From Woeseiaceae bacterium (GTDB taxonomy: Bacteria > Pseudomonadota > Gammaproteobacteria > Steroidobacterales > Woeseiaceae): a stretch of DNA of 43,719 nt. Both the position numbers and the translations under genes were made by a program. Under the pieces are notes generated by a model. That model saw only the letters and a program-made list of their open reading frames with translations. It had not been told where the DNA came from and did not search any database. Below, in pieces: positions 10,174-18,310 of the stretch; position 1 is the first letter of the stretch, and each line of letters begins with the position of its first letter. The stretch spans positions 1-43,719 of the forward strand of contig JASJBB010000018.1 of the NCBI GenBank assembly GCA_030066735.1. Reading direction: 5' to 3'.

Positions 10174-10674
10174 ATGCCGATCATCGACATTGTCATCATC
10201 GTTGCCGTCACAATCTCCGTCATCATCGGCATCGTCCGGGGATTCGTTAAGGAAGCCATCTCGGTTGCGGCGCTGCTCGTCGCGATCTGGGCTGCGCTCT
10301 ACTTCGGCCCTTCGGTCGGAAAAGTGTCGGATAGCTGGATCGCATCGCAGGATCTGCAGTTGTGGTTTGGCCGCATCCTGATTTTCGCGTTGATTCTGTC
10401 GATTGGCGGCCTGCTCGGCTGGGGTATTGCCAAGCTCGTGCGGCTGTCGATTCTGAGCGGCATGGACCGGCTGGCCGGGACCGTTTTCGGCGCCGGGCGC
10501 GGCGTGCTGCTGGTAGCTCTGCTCGTTCTGGCGGGCGAGTTCGCTGGCTTCAGCAATGACGAATGGTGGCAGCGGTCGCTGCTGATTCCGTACCTCGAGC
10601 AGGTGGCGGACTGGATAGAGGTAATGGCGCCACAGGGGTATGAAATCCTGGTGCCGGATGAGGAGCTGATCTGA
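10174..10674 (+). CDS. cvpA: CvpA family membrane protein
   Basis: Small inner-membrane protein of the colicin V production family, classically located before purF and linked to envelope stress tolerance; its molecular role is unclear. In 166 residues, hydrophobic segments lie near 3-22, 26-46, 64-86 and 105-125. The conserved N-terminal pattern IIGIVRGFVKEAIS and the glycine-rich GTVFGAGRGVLLVALLV are present. purF begins 3 bases after the stop, so the two genes are one transcription unit. Confidence 0.93.
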   Translation: MPIIDIVIIVAVTISVIIGIVRGFVKEAISVAALLVAIWAALYFGPSVGKVSDSWIASQDLQLWFGRILIFALILSIGGLLGWGIAKLVRLSILSGMDRLAGTVFGAGRGVLLVALLVLAGEFAGFSNDEWWQRSLLIPYLEQVADWIEVMAPQGYEILVPDEELI

Positions 10675-10677
10675 GTT

Positions 10678-12219
10678 ATGTGCGGTGTCGTCGGCATAGT
10701 GTCCCATTCACCGGTCAACCAGGCCATTTATGACGCGCTGACCGTGTTACAGCATCGCGGCCAGGATGCCGCCGGTATCGTGACCTGGGGCGAAGATGGT
10801 TTGCGGCAACGCAAGAGCAACGGCCTTGTTCGGGACGTGTTTCGTCAACGCCACATGCTGCGTTTGTCGGGAAACGTGGGCATTGGCCATATTCGCTACC
10901 CGACCGCCGGCGGCTCGCTGGCCGCGGAAGCACAACCGTTCTACGTCAACTCGCCCTACGGCATCTGTCTCGGGCACAACGGCAACCTGACGAACTACGA
11001 CGAGCTGGCCGAACTCCTGGCCAGGGAGGATCGTCGCCACCTGAGCACGGGGTCCGACTCGGAAGTGCTGCTCAACGTCTTCGCCCACGAGCTGCAAAAT
11101 CGCGTTAACGGAACACCGACCCCGGACCAGGTCTGGGACGCGGTAGAAGCAGTTCATGAACGCTGCAAGGGCGGCTATGCGGTTGTCGCGCTGATCGTCG
11201 GCATCGGCATCGTGGCGTTTCGCGATCCCAATGGCATTCGACCATTGGTGCTGGGCGAGCGCGCGTCGGAGAAAGGCCCCGAGTATATGGTCGCGTCGGA
11301 AAGCGTCGCGCTGGACGTCTTGCAGTTCGAACGCCTGCGTGACGTCAAACCGGGTGAGACCGTCTTCATTGAGAACGACGGCACGCTGCACACGCGCGAG
11401 CATCGCAGCACGACCACACACACTCCGTGCATCTTCGAATTCGTGTATTTTGCACGCCCGGATTCGATCCTCGACAACCTGTCGGTCTACAAGACGCGCC
11501 TGCGCATGGGCGAGCAGCTCGCCGGCAAGATTGTCCGCGACTTTCCGGACCACGATATCGACGTCGTCATCCCGATTCCCGATACGAGCCGCACGTCCGC
11601 CGTGCAGGTGGCGCATCACCTCGGCACCAAGTACCGCGAGGGCTTCATCAAGAACCGTTATATCGGCCGCACGTTCATCATGCCGGGCCAGGCGGAGCGC
11701 GCCAAGTCGGTGCGGCACAAGCTGAATGCCATCGATCTCGAGTTTCGCGGCAAGAACGTGCTGCTGGTCGACGATTCGATCGTGCGCGGCACCACGTCAC
11801 GGCAGATCATCAAGCTGGCGCGCGAGGCCGGGGCCAGGAAAGTCTATTTCGCGTCGGCGGCGCCGCCGGTGCGATACCCGAACGTCTACGGCATCGACAT
11901 GCCTGCCGCCTCGGAGCTGATCGCGAACGGCCGCTCGGTCGAGGAGATCCAGGAACTGATCGGGGCGGACCGGCTGATCTACCAGGACCTGCACGGGCTC
12001 ATTCGCTCGGTTCGGCACGACAACTCGGACATCAGGGAATTTGATACTTCCTGCTTCTCCGGCGAATATGTCACCGGTGATGTTACGGACGAGTATCTCG
12101 ATGAAGTCGAGCGGCGTCGCAACGATTCCGCCAAGCAGCAGCAAGAAGCCAGGCACGAGGGCCGGGCGGTTGTCGACGCGCCGCACGCCAAGAGCACCGA
12201 CACCGCTGTCGGCATGTAG
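10678..12219 (+). CDS. purF: PurF, amidophosphoribosyltransferase
   Basis: First committed step of purine synthesis, PRPP plus glutamine to 5-phosphoribosylamine. Cys2 (MCGVVGIV) is the class II amidotransferase nucleophile exposed after removal of Met1. The PRPP-binding motif [16 protein letters not shown] lies near residues 362-378. The 513-residue length is normal. It is coupled to cvpA upstream; the kinase gene downstream begins 27 bases after the stop. Confidence 0.97.
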   Translation: MCGVVGIVSHSPVNQAIYDALTVLQHRGQDAAGIVTWGEDGLRQRKSNGLVRDVFRQRHMLRLSGNVGIGHIRYPTAGGSLAAEAQPFYVNSPYGICLGHNGNLTNYDELAELLAREDRRHLSTGSDSEVLLNVFAHELQNRVNGTPTPDQVWDAVEAVHERCKGGYAVVALIVGIGIVAFRDPNGIRPLVLGERASEKGPEYMVASESVALDVLQFERLRDVKPGETVFIENDGTLHTREHRSTTTHTPCIFEFVYFARPDSILDNLSVYKTRLRMGEQLAGKIVRDFPDHDIDVVIPIPDTSRTSAVQVAHHLGTKYREGFIKNRYIGRTFIMPGQAERAKSVRHKLNAIDLEFRGKNVLLVDDSIVRGTTSRQIIKLAREAGARKVYFASAAPPVRYPNVYGIDMPAASELIANGRSVEEIQELIGADRLIYQDLHGLIRSVRHDNSDIREFDTSCFSGEYVTGDVTDEYLDEVERRRNDSAKQQQEARHEGRAVVDAPHAKSTDTAVGM

Positions 12220-12246
12220 CCGGGTCCCTCGGCAGGGCGGTGACCG

Positions 12247-13452
12247 GTGAGTATCAAGATGATGATCATCGACGGGCAGGCGGATTTCCGCAGCTTGCTG
12301 ATGCATCACGTCACCACGCACTGGCCGGACGCCATCATTTCCGCTTACGACCCCACCGAGGCCGGCTACCTGCCGGACGAGTTCTCGGGCGCCGGCAATG
12401 ACATCATTCTGTTGGGCAGCGAACATGGCGACCGGGATGCGATGCAGGTGCTCAGCCAGTTCAACCGCAACCCGGCGTTTCCGGCGGTGGTCTACTTTGG
12501 CCCGAAGAGCGACGAAAAGGCGGCGTTGAAGACCGGCGCCGCGGCGTTTTTTCCGCGGCTGGAAGTGCACCACGACGCCCTGACTATCAAGCTCAGCGAT
12601 ATCCTGGTTTCGCGCCGGCGCGTGGCATCCACCGGTTCACTGTTCGTCGGCGATGAACGTACCGGCATTCACCCGCTGATCCGCGGCTACAATTTTCTGG
12701 AAAAACTCGGCGCAACGTCGCACTCGTCGATCTACCTTGCCGAGCGAGAGTCGACCGGCGTCAAGGTCGTTCTGAAGGTACTGCAGCAGTTGCCGGACGT
12801 TGCCGACAACATCGGCGCGTTCGATCGTTTCCTGCAGGAGTACGAGATGATCGCCGAGATCGACCACCCGAACATCGTGCGGATCTATGACCTAGGGGTC
12901 AGTGACGAGCATGCGCACATCGCGATGGAGTACATCGATGCCGGTGACCTGAAACGCCGCATATCGGCTGGAATCTCCGAACCCGATGCGGTGCGTTACC
13001 TGCGCCAGATTGCGAGCGCGCTGGCCGAGCTCGACCGCGTCGGTATCCTGCACCGTGATCTCAAGCCGGGCAACATCATGCTGCGCGGCGACGATTCGAT
13101 TGCACTGATCGATTTCGGCCTGGCCAAGCGCATGCGGCTGCGCATGGAGCTCACCGACGAGGGCGAAATCTTCGGTACGCCGTATTACATGAGCCCGGAG
13201 CAGGGGCACGGCAACGGCGTGGACCACCGCAGCGACATTTACAGCCTGGGCGTGATTTTTTACGAGATGCTGACCGGCGAGAAACCGTTCCGCGCGGATT
13301 CGGCGATGGGCATCATCTATCAGCATGCGCAGGCGCCAGTTCCACTGCTGCGGCCGCGCTTCGCGAAATACCAGGCCTTGCTGAACATGATGCTGGCCAA
13401 GAAGCCCGACGACCGGCTGCAATCGGCCGCGGAGATTGACGAATGGCTGTAG
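12247..13452 (+). CDS. Ser/Thr protein kinase with degenerate receiver domain
   Basis: The 401-residue protein has two parts. Residues 1-120 look like a response-regulator receiver (MMIIDGQADFRSLL), but the position where the phospho-acceptor aspartate is expected reads glycine (DIILLG, Gly57), so phosphorelay input is unlikely. Residues about 140-401 form a Hanks-type kinase with the VLKVL lysine, catalytic loop HRDLKPGNIM (Asp271), DFG (Asp289) and the MSPEQ variant of APE. The glycine-rich loop is weak (KLGATSHSSIY). No membrane helix is seen, so it should be cytosolic. It starts with GTG, and its last 10 bases overlap the miaE start. The substrate is unknown. Confidence 0.85.
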   Translation: MSIKMMIIDGQADFRSLLMHHVTTHWPDAIISAYDPTEAGYLPDEFSGAGNDIILLGSEHGDRDAMQVLSQFNRNPAFPAVVYFGPKSDEKAALKTGAAAFFPRLEVHHDALTIKLSDILVSRRRVASTGSLFVGDERTGIHPLIRGYNFLEKLGATSHSSIYLAERESTGVKVVLKVLQQLPDVADNIGAFDRFLQEYEMIAEIDHPNIVRIYDLGVSDEHAHIAMEYIDAGDLKRRISAGISEPDAVRYLRQIASALAELDRVGILHRDLKPGNIMLRGDDSIALIDFGLAKRMRLRMELTDEGEIFGTPYYMSPEQGHGNGVDHRSDIYSLGVIFYEMLTGEKPFRADSAMGIIYQHAQAPVPLLRPRFAKYQALLNMMLAKKPDDRLQSAAEIDEWL

Positions 13453-14063
13453 TGCCTGCGGCAATCGCCGGTTTTCTGCACAACGAGACGCCGCAGGAGT
13501 GGATCGACGAGGCAGCTGGCCGGCTGCCGGAGATGCTCCTGGATCACGCGAACTGCGAGCTCAAAGCCGCGTCGACGGCGCTCGGGTTCCTGTACCGGTA
13601 TCCGGACCGGACGCAGCTTGCCCAACGCATGTCGAGACTGGCGCGCGAGGAACTGCGTCACTTCGAGCAAGTGCGCTCGATCATGGATGACATGGGCATC
13701 CCGTTCGAGCGCCTGAGCGCGTCGCGCTATGCCGGCGGCCTGCGCGACGCCGTGCGCGACGAGGAACCCTGGAAGTTACTGGATTTGCTGCTTGTCGGGG
13801 CCCTGATCGAGGCTCGCTCCTGCGAGCGATTTGCGAAGGTTGCGCCGCGCCTGCCTGAACGGCTCGGCAAGTTCTACAGCGGACTATTGGCCTCCGAGGC
13901 GCGCCACTTCGAACACTACATTGCGTTCGCGAAGTCGGAAACCGGCCTGGACGACGCCGAAATTGATGCCCGCCTCGGCGAGTTGAAGGACATCGAGGCG
14001 CGGCTGATCGCCGACCCGGATCCGCAGTTCCGCTTTCATTCCGGAACCCCGATCGAGCTGTAG
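13443..14063 (+). CDS. miaE: MiaE, tRNA-(ms2io6A)-hydroxylase
   Basis: Nonheme diiron monooxygenase hydroxylating the isopentenyl group of ms2i6A37 in tRNA. The 206-residue all-helical ferritin-like protein carries the paired iron ligand motifs EELRHFEQV, EARSCERF and SEARHFEHY. Its ATG lies inside the end of the kinase gene, a 10-base overlap suggesting translational coupling. The TAG stop is supplied by a REP-like palindrome that follows. Confidence 0.93.
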   Translation: MAVVPAAIAGFLHNETPQEWIDEAAGRLPEMLLDHANCELKAASTALGFLYRYPDRTQLAQRMSRLAREELRHFEQVRSIMDDMGIPFERLSASRYAGGLRDAVRDEEPWKLLDLLLVGALIEARSCERFAKVAPRLPERLGKFYSGLLASEARHFEHYIAFAKSETGLDDAEIDARLGELKDIEARLIADPDPQFRFHSGTPIEL

Positions 14064-14082
14064 GAGCCCGCCCCAGCGGGCG
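14060..14082 (+). repeat. REP-like palindrome, copy 1
   Basis: GTAGGAGCCCGCC followed by CCAGCGGGCGA forms a hairpin (GCCCGC/GCGGGC, 14066-14081) with no T-tract. The GTAGGAGC head and the GC-rich stem resemble the REP-type extragenic palindromes of gammaproteobacteria. It sits between convergent miaE and lpxH and provides the miaE stop codon. A second copy with the same head lies at 36292-36315 in the other orientation. Confidence 0.6.
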
Positions 14083-14086
14083 ACCG

Positions 14087-14809
14087 TCAGCGCGGCATTG
14101 CCTCGAGCTTCGGCCCGCGGGAATCCCAGCGCACGACGCTGCCCTGCTCATACCAGTCGCCCAGAACGATGCGCTTGGCTTTGCGATTGCCGAGGTCAAC
14201 CGTGTGGACGTCCGGGCGGTGCGTGTGGCCGTGCAGCAGCACGTCGACGTTGTGTTCCTGGATGACGCGCTTCACCTCGTCCTCGTTGACGTCCATGATT
14301 TCGAGGCTCTTGTTGATCGTCTGCTCGAGGCTCTGGCGGCGCGCCTCCTGGGCAATACGCAGCCGCTCCTTGAGTGGTTTCGCGTTCATGCTGGCCTGCC
14401 AGTCGGGGTCGCGCACCATCTTGCGGACCCGCTGGTACTGCACGTCGTCGATGCACAGGACGTCGCCGTGGCTGAGCAGCGTCTTGCGGCCGTACATCGT
14501 GACCTTGTACGGGTCCTTGAGGATCTTGACGCCGGTCTCGTTGGCGAAGCCCGATCCGATCATGAAGTCACGATTGCCGTGCATGAAATATACGGGAATA
14601 CCGCTGTCAGTGAGTTTGCGCAGCGCGCGCTTGATCGTGAAATAGTGGGTATTCGGATCGTCGTCGCCGACCCAGGCCTCGAACAGGTCACCGAGAATGT
14701 ACAGGTCGTCCGCCTCGTTGGCATCGGTCTCGAGGAACTGCAGGAACTGCTTGCCGATGTCCGGCCGGTCGGCCTCGAGGTGCAGGTCTGAAATAAACAG
14801 TGTGGTCAT
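14087..14809 (-). CDS. lpxH: LpxH, UDP-2,3-diacylglucosamine diphosphatase
   Basis: Calcineurin-like metallophosphatase that makes lipid X in lipid A synthesis at the inner membrane. Metal-binding motifs FISDLHLEADRP, LGDLFEAWVGDD, HGNRDFM and the late HGHTHRP are all present. 240 residues. It follows ppiA by 6 bases on the same strand, the order found in many relatives. Confidence 0.96.
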   Translation of the reverse strand: MTTLFISDLHLEADRPDIGKQFLQFLETDANEADDLYILGDLFEAWVGDDDPNTHYFTIKRALRKLTDSGIPVYFMHGNRDFMIGSGFANETGVKILKDPYKVTMYGRKTLLSHGDVLCIDDVQYQRVRKMVRDPDWQASMNAKPLKERLRIAQEARRQSLEQTINKSLEIMDVNEDEVKRVIQEHNVDVLLHGHTHRPDVHTVDLGNRKAKRIVLGDWYEQGSVVRWDSRGPKLEAMPR

Positions 14810-14815
14810 CTCGGT

Positions 14816-15403
14816 TTACTCGAACGCATAGCGCGAAGCTTTCTTGATGATGATCGGAATCATGGGCACGTCTTTTTGAAAGTCGCCCTGCGGCCCCGTC
14901 TGGACACTGACGATCTTGTCCACGATCTCCATGCCCTCGATGACCTGGCCAAACACGGTGTAACCCCAGTTGCCCCGGAACGGGTCCTTTTTCGGATCGA
15001 GCCGCTGGTTGTCGGCGACGTTGATGAAAAACTGCGAGTTCGCCGAGTGCGGGTCGCCCGTGCGCGCCATGGCGATGGTGCCGCGCACGTTGCTTAGCCC
15101 GTTGCCCGACTCGTTGGGAATGGTGCGATCGTCTTCCTTGATCTTGAGGCCGGGCGTGTAGCCGCCGCCCTGGGCCATGAACCCGGGGATCACCCGGTGA
15201 AAAATCAACCCGTCATAGAATCCGCTGTCGACGAGGTCGAGGAAATGGCCGACGGTCAGCGGCGCCTGCCGGCCGCTGAGTTCGAGGACGATGTTGCCCT
15301 CACTGGTCTCGAGCTTGACGTAGGCATGTGCCGGAACCTTGTCCGCGGCCAGCACAAACGAACTGCATAGCCCCAGGAGCAGGGCGATAAGGATCTGTTT
15401 CAT
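14816..15403 (-). CDS. ppiA: Periplasmic cyclophilin-type peptidyl-prolyl isomerase
   Basis: Catalyses cis-trans isomerisation of prolyl bonds. The 195-residue protein starts at 15403 (MKQILIALLLGL) after a GAGG ribosome site. The hydrophobic signal peptide ending near VLAADK indicates export; the upstream in-frame start at 15457 lacks this logic and would bury the signal. The cyclophilin core shows FHRVIPGFMAQGG and SQFFINVADN. It is upstream of lpxH in one operon. PpiB paralogues lack a signal peptide, so PpiA-type is favoured. Confidence 0.9.
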   Translation of the reverse strand: MKQILIALLLGLCSSFVLAADKVPAHAYVKLETSEGNIVLELSGRQAPLTVGHFLDLVDSGFYDGLIFHRVIPGFMAQGGGYTPGLKIKEDDRTIPNESGNGLSNVRGTIAMARTGDPHSANSQFFINVADNQRLDPKKDPFRGNWGYTVFGQVIEGMEIVDKIVSVQTGPQGDFQKDVPMIPIIIKKASRYAFE

Positions 15404-15586
15404 TGCTACCTCAAGCGAAATGTCGGCGCGGCGCAAGGGCGACCACGCCCCGACCATACCAAGAACCGCCGGAGGCGGCTATCTATCGCCGCACGCTGCG
15501 TTGACCTCAAAATAGAGCGTCCGTATCATCATGCCCCCGCGCGGTCCGGCCCCGGTCAGGGCAACGTGTGGCAAAATAACGGGTAT

Positions 15587-15663
15587 CGGGGCATGGCGCA
15601 GTCTGGTAGCGCATCTGCTTTGGGAGCAGAGGGTCGGCGGTTCGAATCCGTCTGCCCCGACCA
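15587..15663 (+). tRNA. tRNA-Pro(UGG)
   Basis: Cloverleaf read by eye: acceptor CGGGGCA pairs with TGCCCCG, discriminator A, encoded CCA. The anticodon loop TTTGGGA gives anticodon TGG. The T arm reads GGCGG-TTCGAAT-CCGTC. It stands alone between divergently oriented flanking genes; the next minus-strand gene ends 4 bases downstream. Confidence 0.95.
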
Positions 15664-15667
15664 CTCT

Positions 15668-16957
15668 TCAACAACCGGGTACGGTGACTGCCGCGGTGCC
15701 GTCGGCGAGGATGGCCGGCACCATTCTCAACGTGCATTCATTGCTCATCACACTGACATGGCTGTCCGCCATCGGGTAAATCGCGGTTGCCCTTGATCGA
15801 GCTGATTCCGTCAGCTGGCTCTCGACAGTAACAACGGTGTCGTCTTCGCGGCGCTCGCCGCCGCGTTCGTGGGCGAAGGTGTAGAACAGGTGATGCCGCG
15901 GCCCGCTTGAGAAATCGAGGCTGCCGATTTTTTGCAGGTAAGGGCTGCCCGGCGCCATCGCCCACCAGACCGGCGCCACGACGGGCGCCCATTTGATGCC
16001 CTGCGATGCGGCAGCATGGCCGCCGAACGGCGATGCAATACTGATGAACAGCCGCAGCTTGTCGCGAACGGCCGGGCTCGCCTGGTCGATCATGCCCTTG
16101 CTGACCAGGCCACCCATGCTGTGGGCGAGCACGTCGATCTGCGCCACGTCATAACGCTGCACGACTTCGTCGAGAATTTCGCTCAGTGCGTACGAGGTGT
16201 ATTCCAGCGACGAAGCGCTGGGGTAGTGGAACAACAGCAGCTGGAGGTCATCCGGGAGGGCAGCGGCGAGCTCGCGAAAGACCCTGGGAGTGTCACTGAT
16301 CCCGTGGACCGCCACGATGAGGTTCCTGGACGGTTCGAATTCCTCGAGCACATAGAGGCCGAAGCCGATCTCTCTCAGGAATTCCCCGGGTTGCCACATT
16401 CCGAGGTGGACGTTCTCCGGCGAGAAGTTCGGTTCATCCCAGGTGATCACCCGCAGGAAATTTTCAGTCTTGTTGGTGGTCGCTGCCAGGGTCTCAAGCG
16501 ACAGGTCGAGCGTGTCGGCAAGTACGTTGTGCGCCGACAGTTCGATATCCTGGACAGGCAGGCCCGGGATGTCGACCCGGTCGTCGATGTCCAGGTCGGC
16601 GAACCAGCTGACCATCGGGTCGTCGATCCGCACGGCCGGCTCCCCCGGCTGATAGACGAAGTCTCCGTTACTGTCTTCGAAGGCCACGGCAAAGTAGTCG
16701 CCCTGGGGCAGGAGCGCATAGATGATCTCACCGTGGCCTGCGGTTCGCACCGACCCGATCTCGCCAGAATCCCTTTCGATCAGTGCAAAGACGATATTGG
16801 CCTCGCCATTGCCGCCCCCGACCTGGCCCTTGAAGAAACCATAGCCGCTTTCGAGCCTGTTCATGTCCTGGTTCAGGTCCTTGATGACACAGGCGCCGAG
16901 CAGGGTGGCCGCCAGTAGCAGCGGAGCTAATCGTCTGGCGTGGGCGTTGAGCTTGAT
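15668..16957 (-). CDS. Putative lipoprotein alpha/beta hydrolase (possible AUC start)
   Basis: Probable envelope-anchored serine hydrolase of unknown substrate. The C-terminal half holds the alpha/beta-hydrolase oxyanion region (VAVHGISDTP) and the nucleophile elbow AHSMGG, followed by SPFGGHAAAS; a late DSHVSVMS may hold the catalytic His. The N-terminal half is beta-rich and unfamiliar. The first ATG (16864) would remove a perfect lipoprotein signal that lies in frame upstream: RRLAPLLLAATLLGAC, with lipobox LLGAC. Between that signal and an in-frame TGA there is no ATG, GTG or TTG. The codon placed 6 bases after a GGGAG ribosome site is ATC (16955-16957), so I place the start there. Confidence 0.7.
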   Translation of the reverse strand: MKLNAHARRLAPLLLAATLLGACVIKDLNQDMNRLESGYGFFKGQVGGGNGEANIVFALIERDSGEIGSVRTAGHGEIIYALLPQGDYFAVAFEDSNGDFVYQPGEPAVRIDDPMVSWFADLDIDDRVDIPGLPVQDIELSAHNVLADTLDLSLETLAATTNKTENFLRVITWDEPNFSPENVHLGMWQPGEFLREIGFGLYVLEEFEPSRNLIVAVHGISDTPRVFRELAAALPDDLQLLLFHYPSASSLEYTSYALSEILDEVVQRYDVAQIDVLAHSMGGLVSKGMIDQASPAVRDKLRLFISIASPFGGHAAASQGIKWAPVVAPVWWAMAPGSPYLQKIGSLDFSSGPRHHLFYTFAHERGGERREDDTVVTVESQLTESARSRATAIYPMADSHVSVMSNECTLRMVPAILADGTAAVTVPGC

Positions 16958-17146
16958 AGTGGTCTCCCGTCATCGTGCCGTTGGCGCGGCTGATTCCGAA
17001 GGCCGCTGCGGCATGCACCGGCGACCTCTCGCATGGTACTGGAAGTTGTGGTGCTTTTCGGGCCCTCGAGTGCGGAGCAGGTGGCGCGCCAGCGCGGCTT
17101 GAGGCATACTCGCGCCCGCCCGGAGGCAGAATTTCCGGGTGTACGA

Positions 17147-17443
17147 GCGCCCGTAGCTCAACCGGATAGAGCATCGGCCTTTGAGTGAGGAGCCCGTGTC
17201 GGGAAACGGAACCGGCACGGTGGACTGCACTGTAACGGGGAAACCTTAACAGGTAATGCTGATGGCAATCCCGTGGAAACCGGCGGGCCTTGTGTTTGGC
17301 TGGGATCCGTAGAGACTATACGTGCGGCACCTGAGACGGTGAAGAGATAGTCCAGACCACAAACCCGCGAGGGCGGGGCCGCGAAAGCGGTAGTTGGTAA
17401 GCTAAGCCGAGGGTTGCAGGTTCGAGTCCTGCCGGGCGCGCCA
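17147..17443 (+). tRNA. tRNA-Arg(UCU) interrupted by a group I intron
   Basis: Exon 1 is 17147-17181 and exon 2 is 17402-17443. Joined, they give a 77-nt tRNA: acceptor GCGCCCG/CGGGCGC, discriminator G, encoded CCA, anticodon stem TCGGC/GCCGA, and loop CTTCTAA with anticodon TCT. The T arm reads GCAGG-TTCGAGT-CCTGC. The 220-nt insertion falls between anticodon positions 34 and 35 (after U34). The tRNA can function only if the intron is removed. Confidence 0.93.
17182..17401 (+). other. Group I self-splicing intron in tRNA-Arg(UCU)
   Basis: 220 nt with no open reading frame. P1 can form between the exon end CCTT (17178-17181) and GAGG (17187-17190), placing the hallmark U.G wobble (U17181.G17187) at the 5' splice site. 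The intron ends with the terminal G at 17401. The catalytic core is recognisable: GTAGAGACTATACG (17309-17322) and AAGAGATAGTCC (17342-17353), which pair as P7 (GACTAT/ATAGTC) and closely resemble the core of the Azoarcus tRNA-Ile intron. Subgroup IC3 is likely by similarity and size. Confidence 0.92.
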
Positions 17444-17475
17444 GCTCCAAAGGCGCTGTACAATAGAAAATCTGT

Positions 17476-17552
17476 GGTGGGCGTAGCTCAGTTGGTAGAG
17501 CCCCGGGTTGTGATCCCGGTCGTCGTGGGTTCGAGTCCCATCGTCCACCCCA
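17476..17552 (+). tRNA. tRNA-His(GUG)
   Basis: Acceptor GTGGGCG (17477-17483) pairs with CGTCCAC, with the extra G-1 of tRNA-His encoded at 17476 opposite discriminator C and an encoded CCA. The anticodon loop TTGTGAT gives GTG. It follows tRNA-Arg by 32 bases and could share its transcript. Confidence 0.95.
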
Positions 17553-17556
17553 CTTT

Positions 17557-18045
17557 CTACTCTTCGCAGTCGTCCTCGGCATCCAGCAAGGCCAGGTCTT
17601 CCTCGCTTGCGCCGCGCGCCCAGTAGTCTCCCGCATCGAAAACGACCCGCCAGACGCCGTCGTCATTCAGGCGCCACGTCGAGTGAAACGAACCATAGGA
17701 CTTCGTCTCGGTGCCGTCTTCGTTCTTGCCAATGGCTTCGTAGACTCCCACGGAGAGCGCCAGCGTCCCGTCCTGGACAACCTCTACAAACCTGGGCCGC
17801 CAGCGAATGCTGGGCCCGTCTTCAGCCGTGAAGCGGCTCCAGCTCGCAGAAATTTCCTCGACACCCCGACGAGGGCGATTGCTGACAAACCGGGCATCCG
17901 CATCGAGGAAGGTCTTGAACGCCTCGATGTCCTTGCGCTCGATCGACTTGCTGAATCCGATCTCCCGGCATCGCACCTCGTCGGCCGGGTTGGCCGCGGC
18001 TGCCGCTGACATCAGTGCCAGCATGGCGATTCCGATTCTTTTCAT
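17557..18045 (-). CDS. Secreted NTF2-like (DUF4440/SnoaL-type) protein
   Basis: 162 residues with a clear signal peptide (MKRIGIAMLALMSAAAAANP) and a compact NTF2-like fold pattern: an N-terminal helix (KDIEAFKTFLDADARF), then antiparallel strands ending in WRVVFDAGDYW and an acidic tail. Proteins of this type are usually annotated DUF4440 or SnoaL-like and often have no known activity. The single gene sits between two tRNA genes on the opposite strand. No catalytic assignment is made. Confidence 0.7.
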   Translation of the reverse strand: MKRIGIAMLALMSAAAAANPADEVRCREIGFSKSIERKDIEAFKTFLDADARFVSNRPRRGVEEISASWSRFTAEDGPSIRWRPRFVEVVQDGTLALSVGVYEAIGKNEDGTETKSYGSFHSTWRLNDDGVWRVVFDAGDYWARGASEEDLALLDAEDDCEE

Positions 18046-18067
18046 ACCGCATCCCCTCTGCTAATAT
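18039..18067 (+). promoter_or_regulatory. Promoter for tRNA-Lys with GC-rich discriminator
   Basis: TTTTCA (18039-18044), 17 bases, TAATAT (18062-18067), followed by a GCGCCCCC run where transcription would start. GC-rich discriminators are typical of stringently controlled stable-RNA promoters. It overlaps the start codon of the divergent NTF2-like gene. Confidence 0.5.
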
Positions 18068-18109
18068 CGCGCCCCCATCGGCGAACATACGCCGGTTATC
18101 TCATACGGC

Positions 18110-18186
18110 GGGCCTCTAGCTCAATCAGGCAGAGCAACGGACTCTTAATCCGCAGGTTCGGGGTTCGATTCCCCGGGGGCCCACCA
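18110..18186 (+). tRNA. tRNA-Lys(CUU)
   Basis: Acceptor GGGCCTC pairs with GGGGCCC (one G.U), discriminator A, encoded CCA. The anticodon loop CTCTTAA gives CTT. T arm CGGGG-TTCGATT-CCCCG. The base of the anticodon stem is an A27-C43 mismatch, an unusual but tolerable feature. Confidence 0.92.
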
Positions 18187-18310
18187 CCCTCATAGCCGAC
18201 TCGTATTTCGCTTTCTTCCGCCCGGCGCACATGCCGGATATTGTCCAATGAGTGCCCCGTGACGCGACGAACGGAATAAACTTCCGAGAAGACGATACGG
18301 GAAGATATCG

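Noticed and set aside
17147-17181. A truncated tRNA pseudogene
   Set aside because: The missing half is found 220 nt downstream after a complete group I intron core, so it is an interrupted gene.
15587-18186. tRNA cluster as an integration site for a genomic island
   Set aside because: No integrase, no direct repeat of a tRNA 3' end was seen, and each tRNA is complete.
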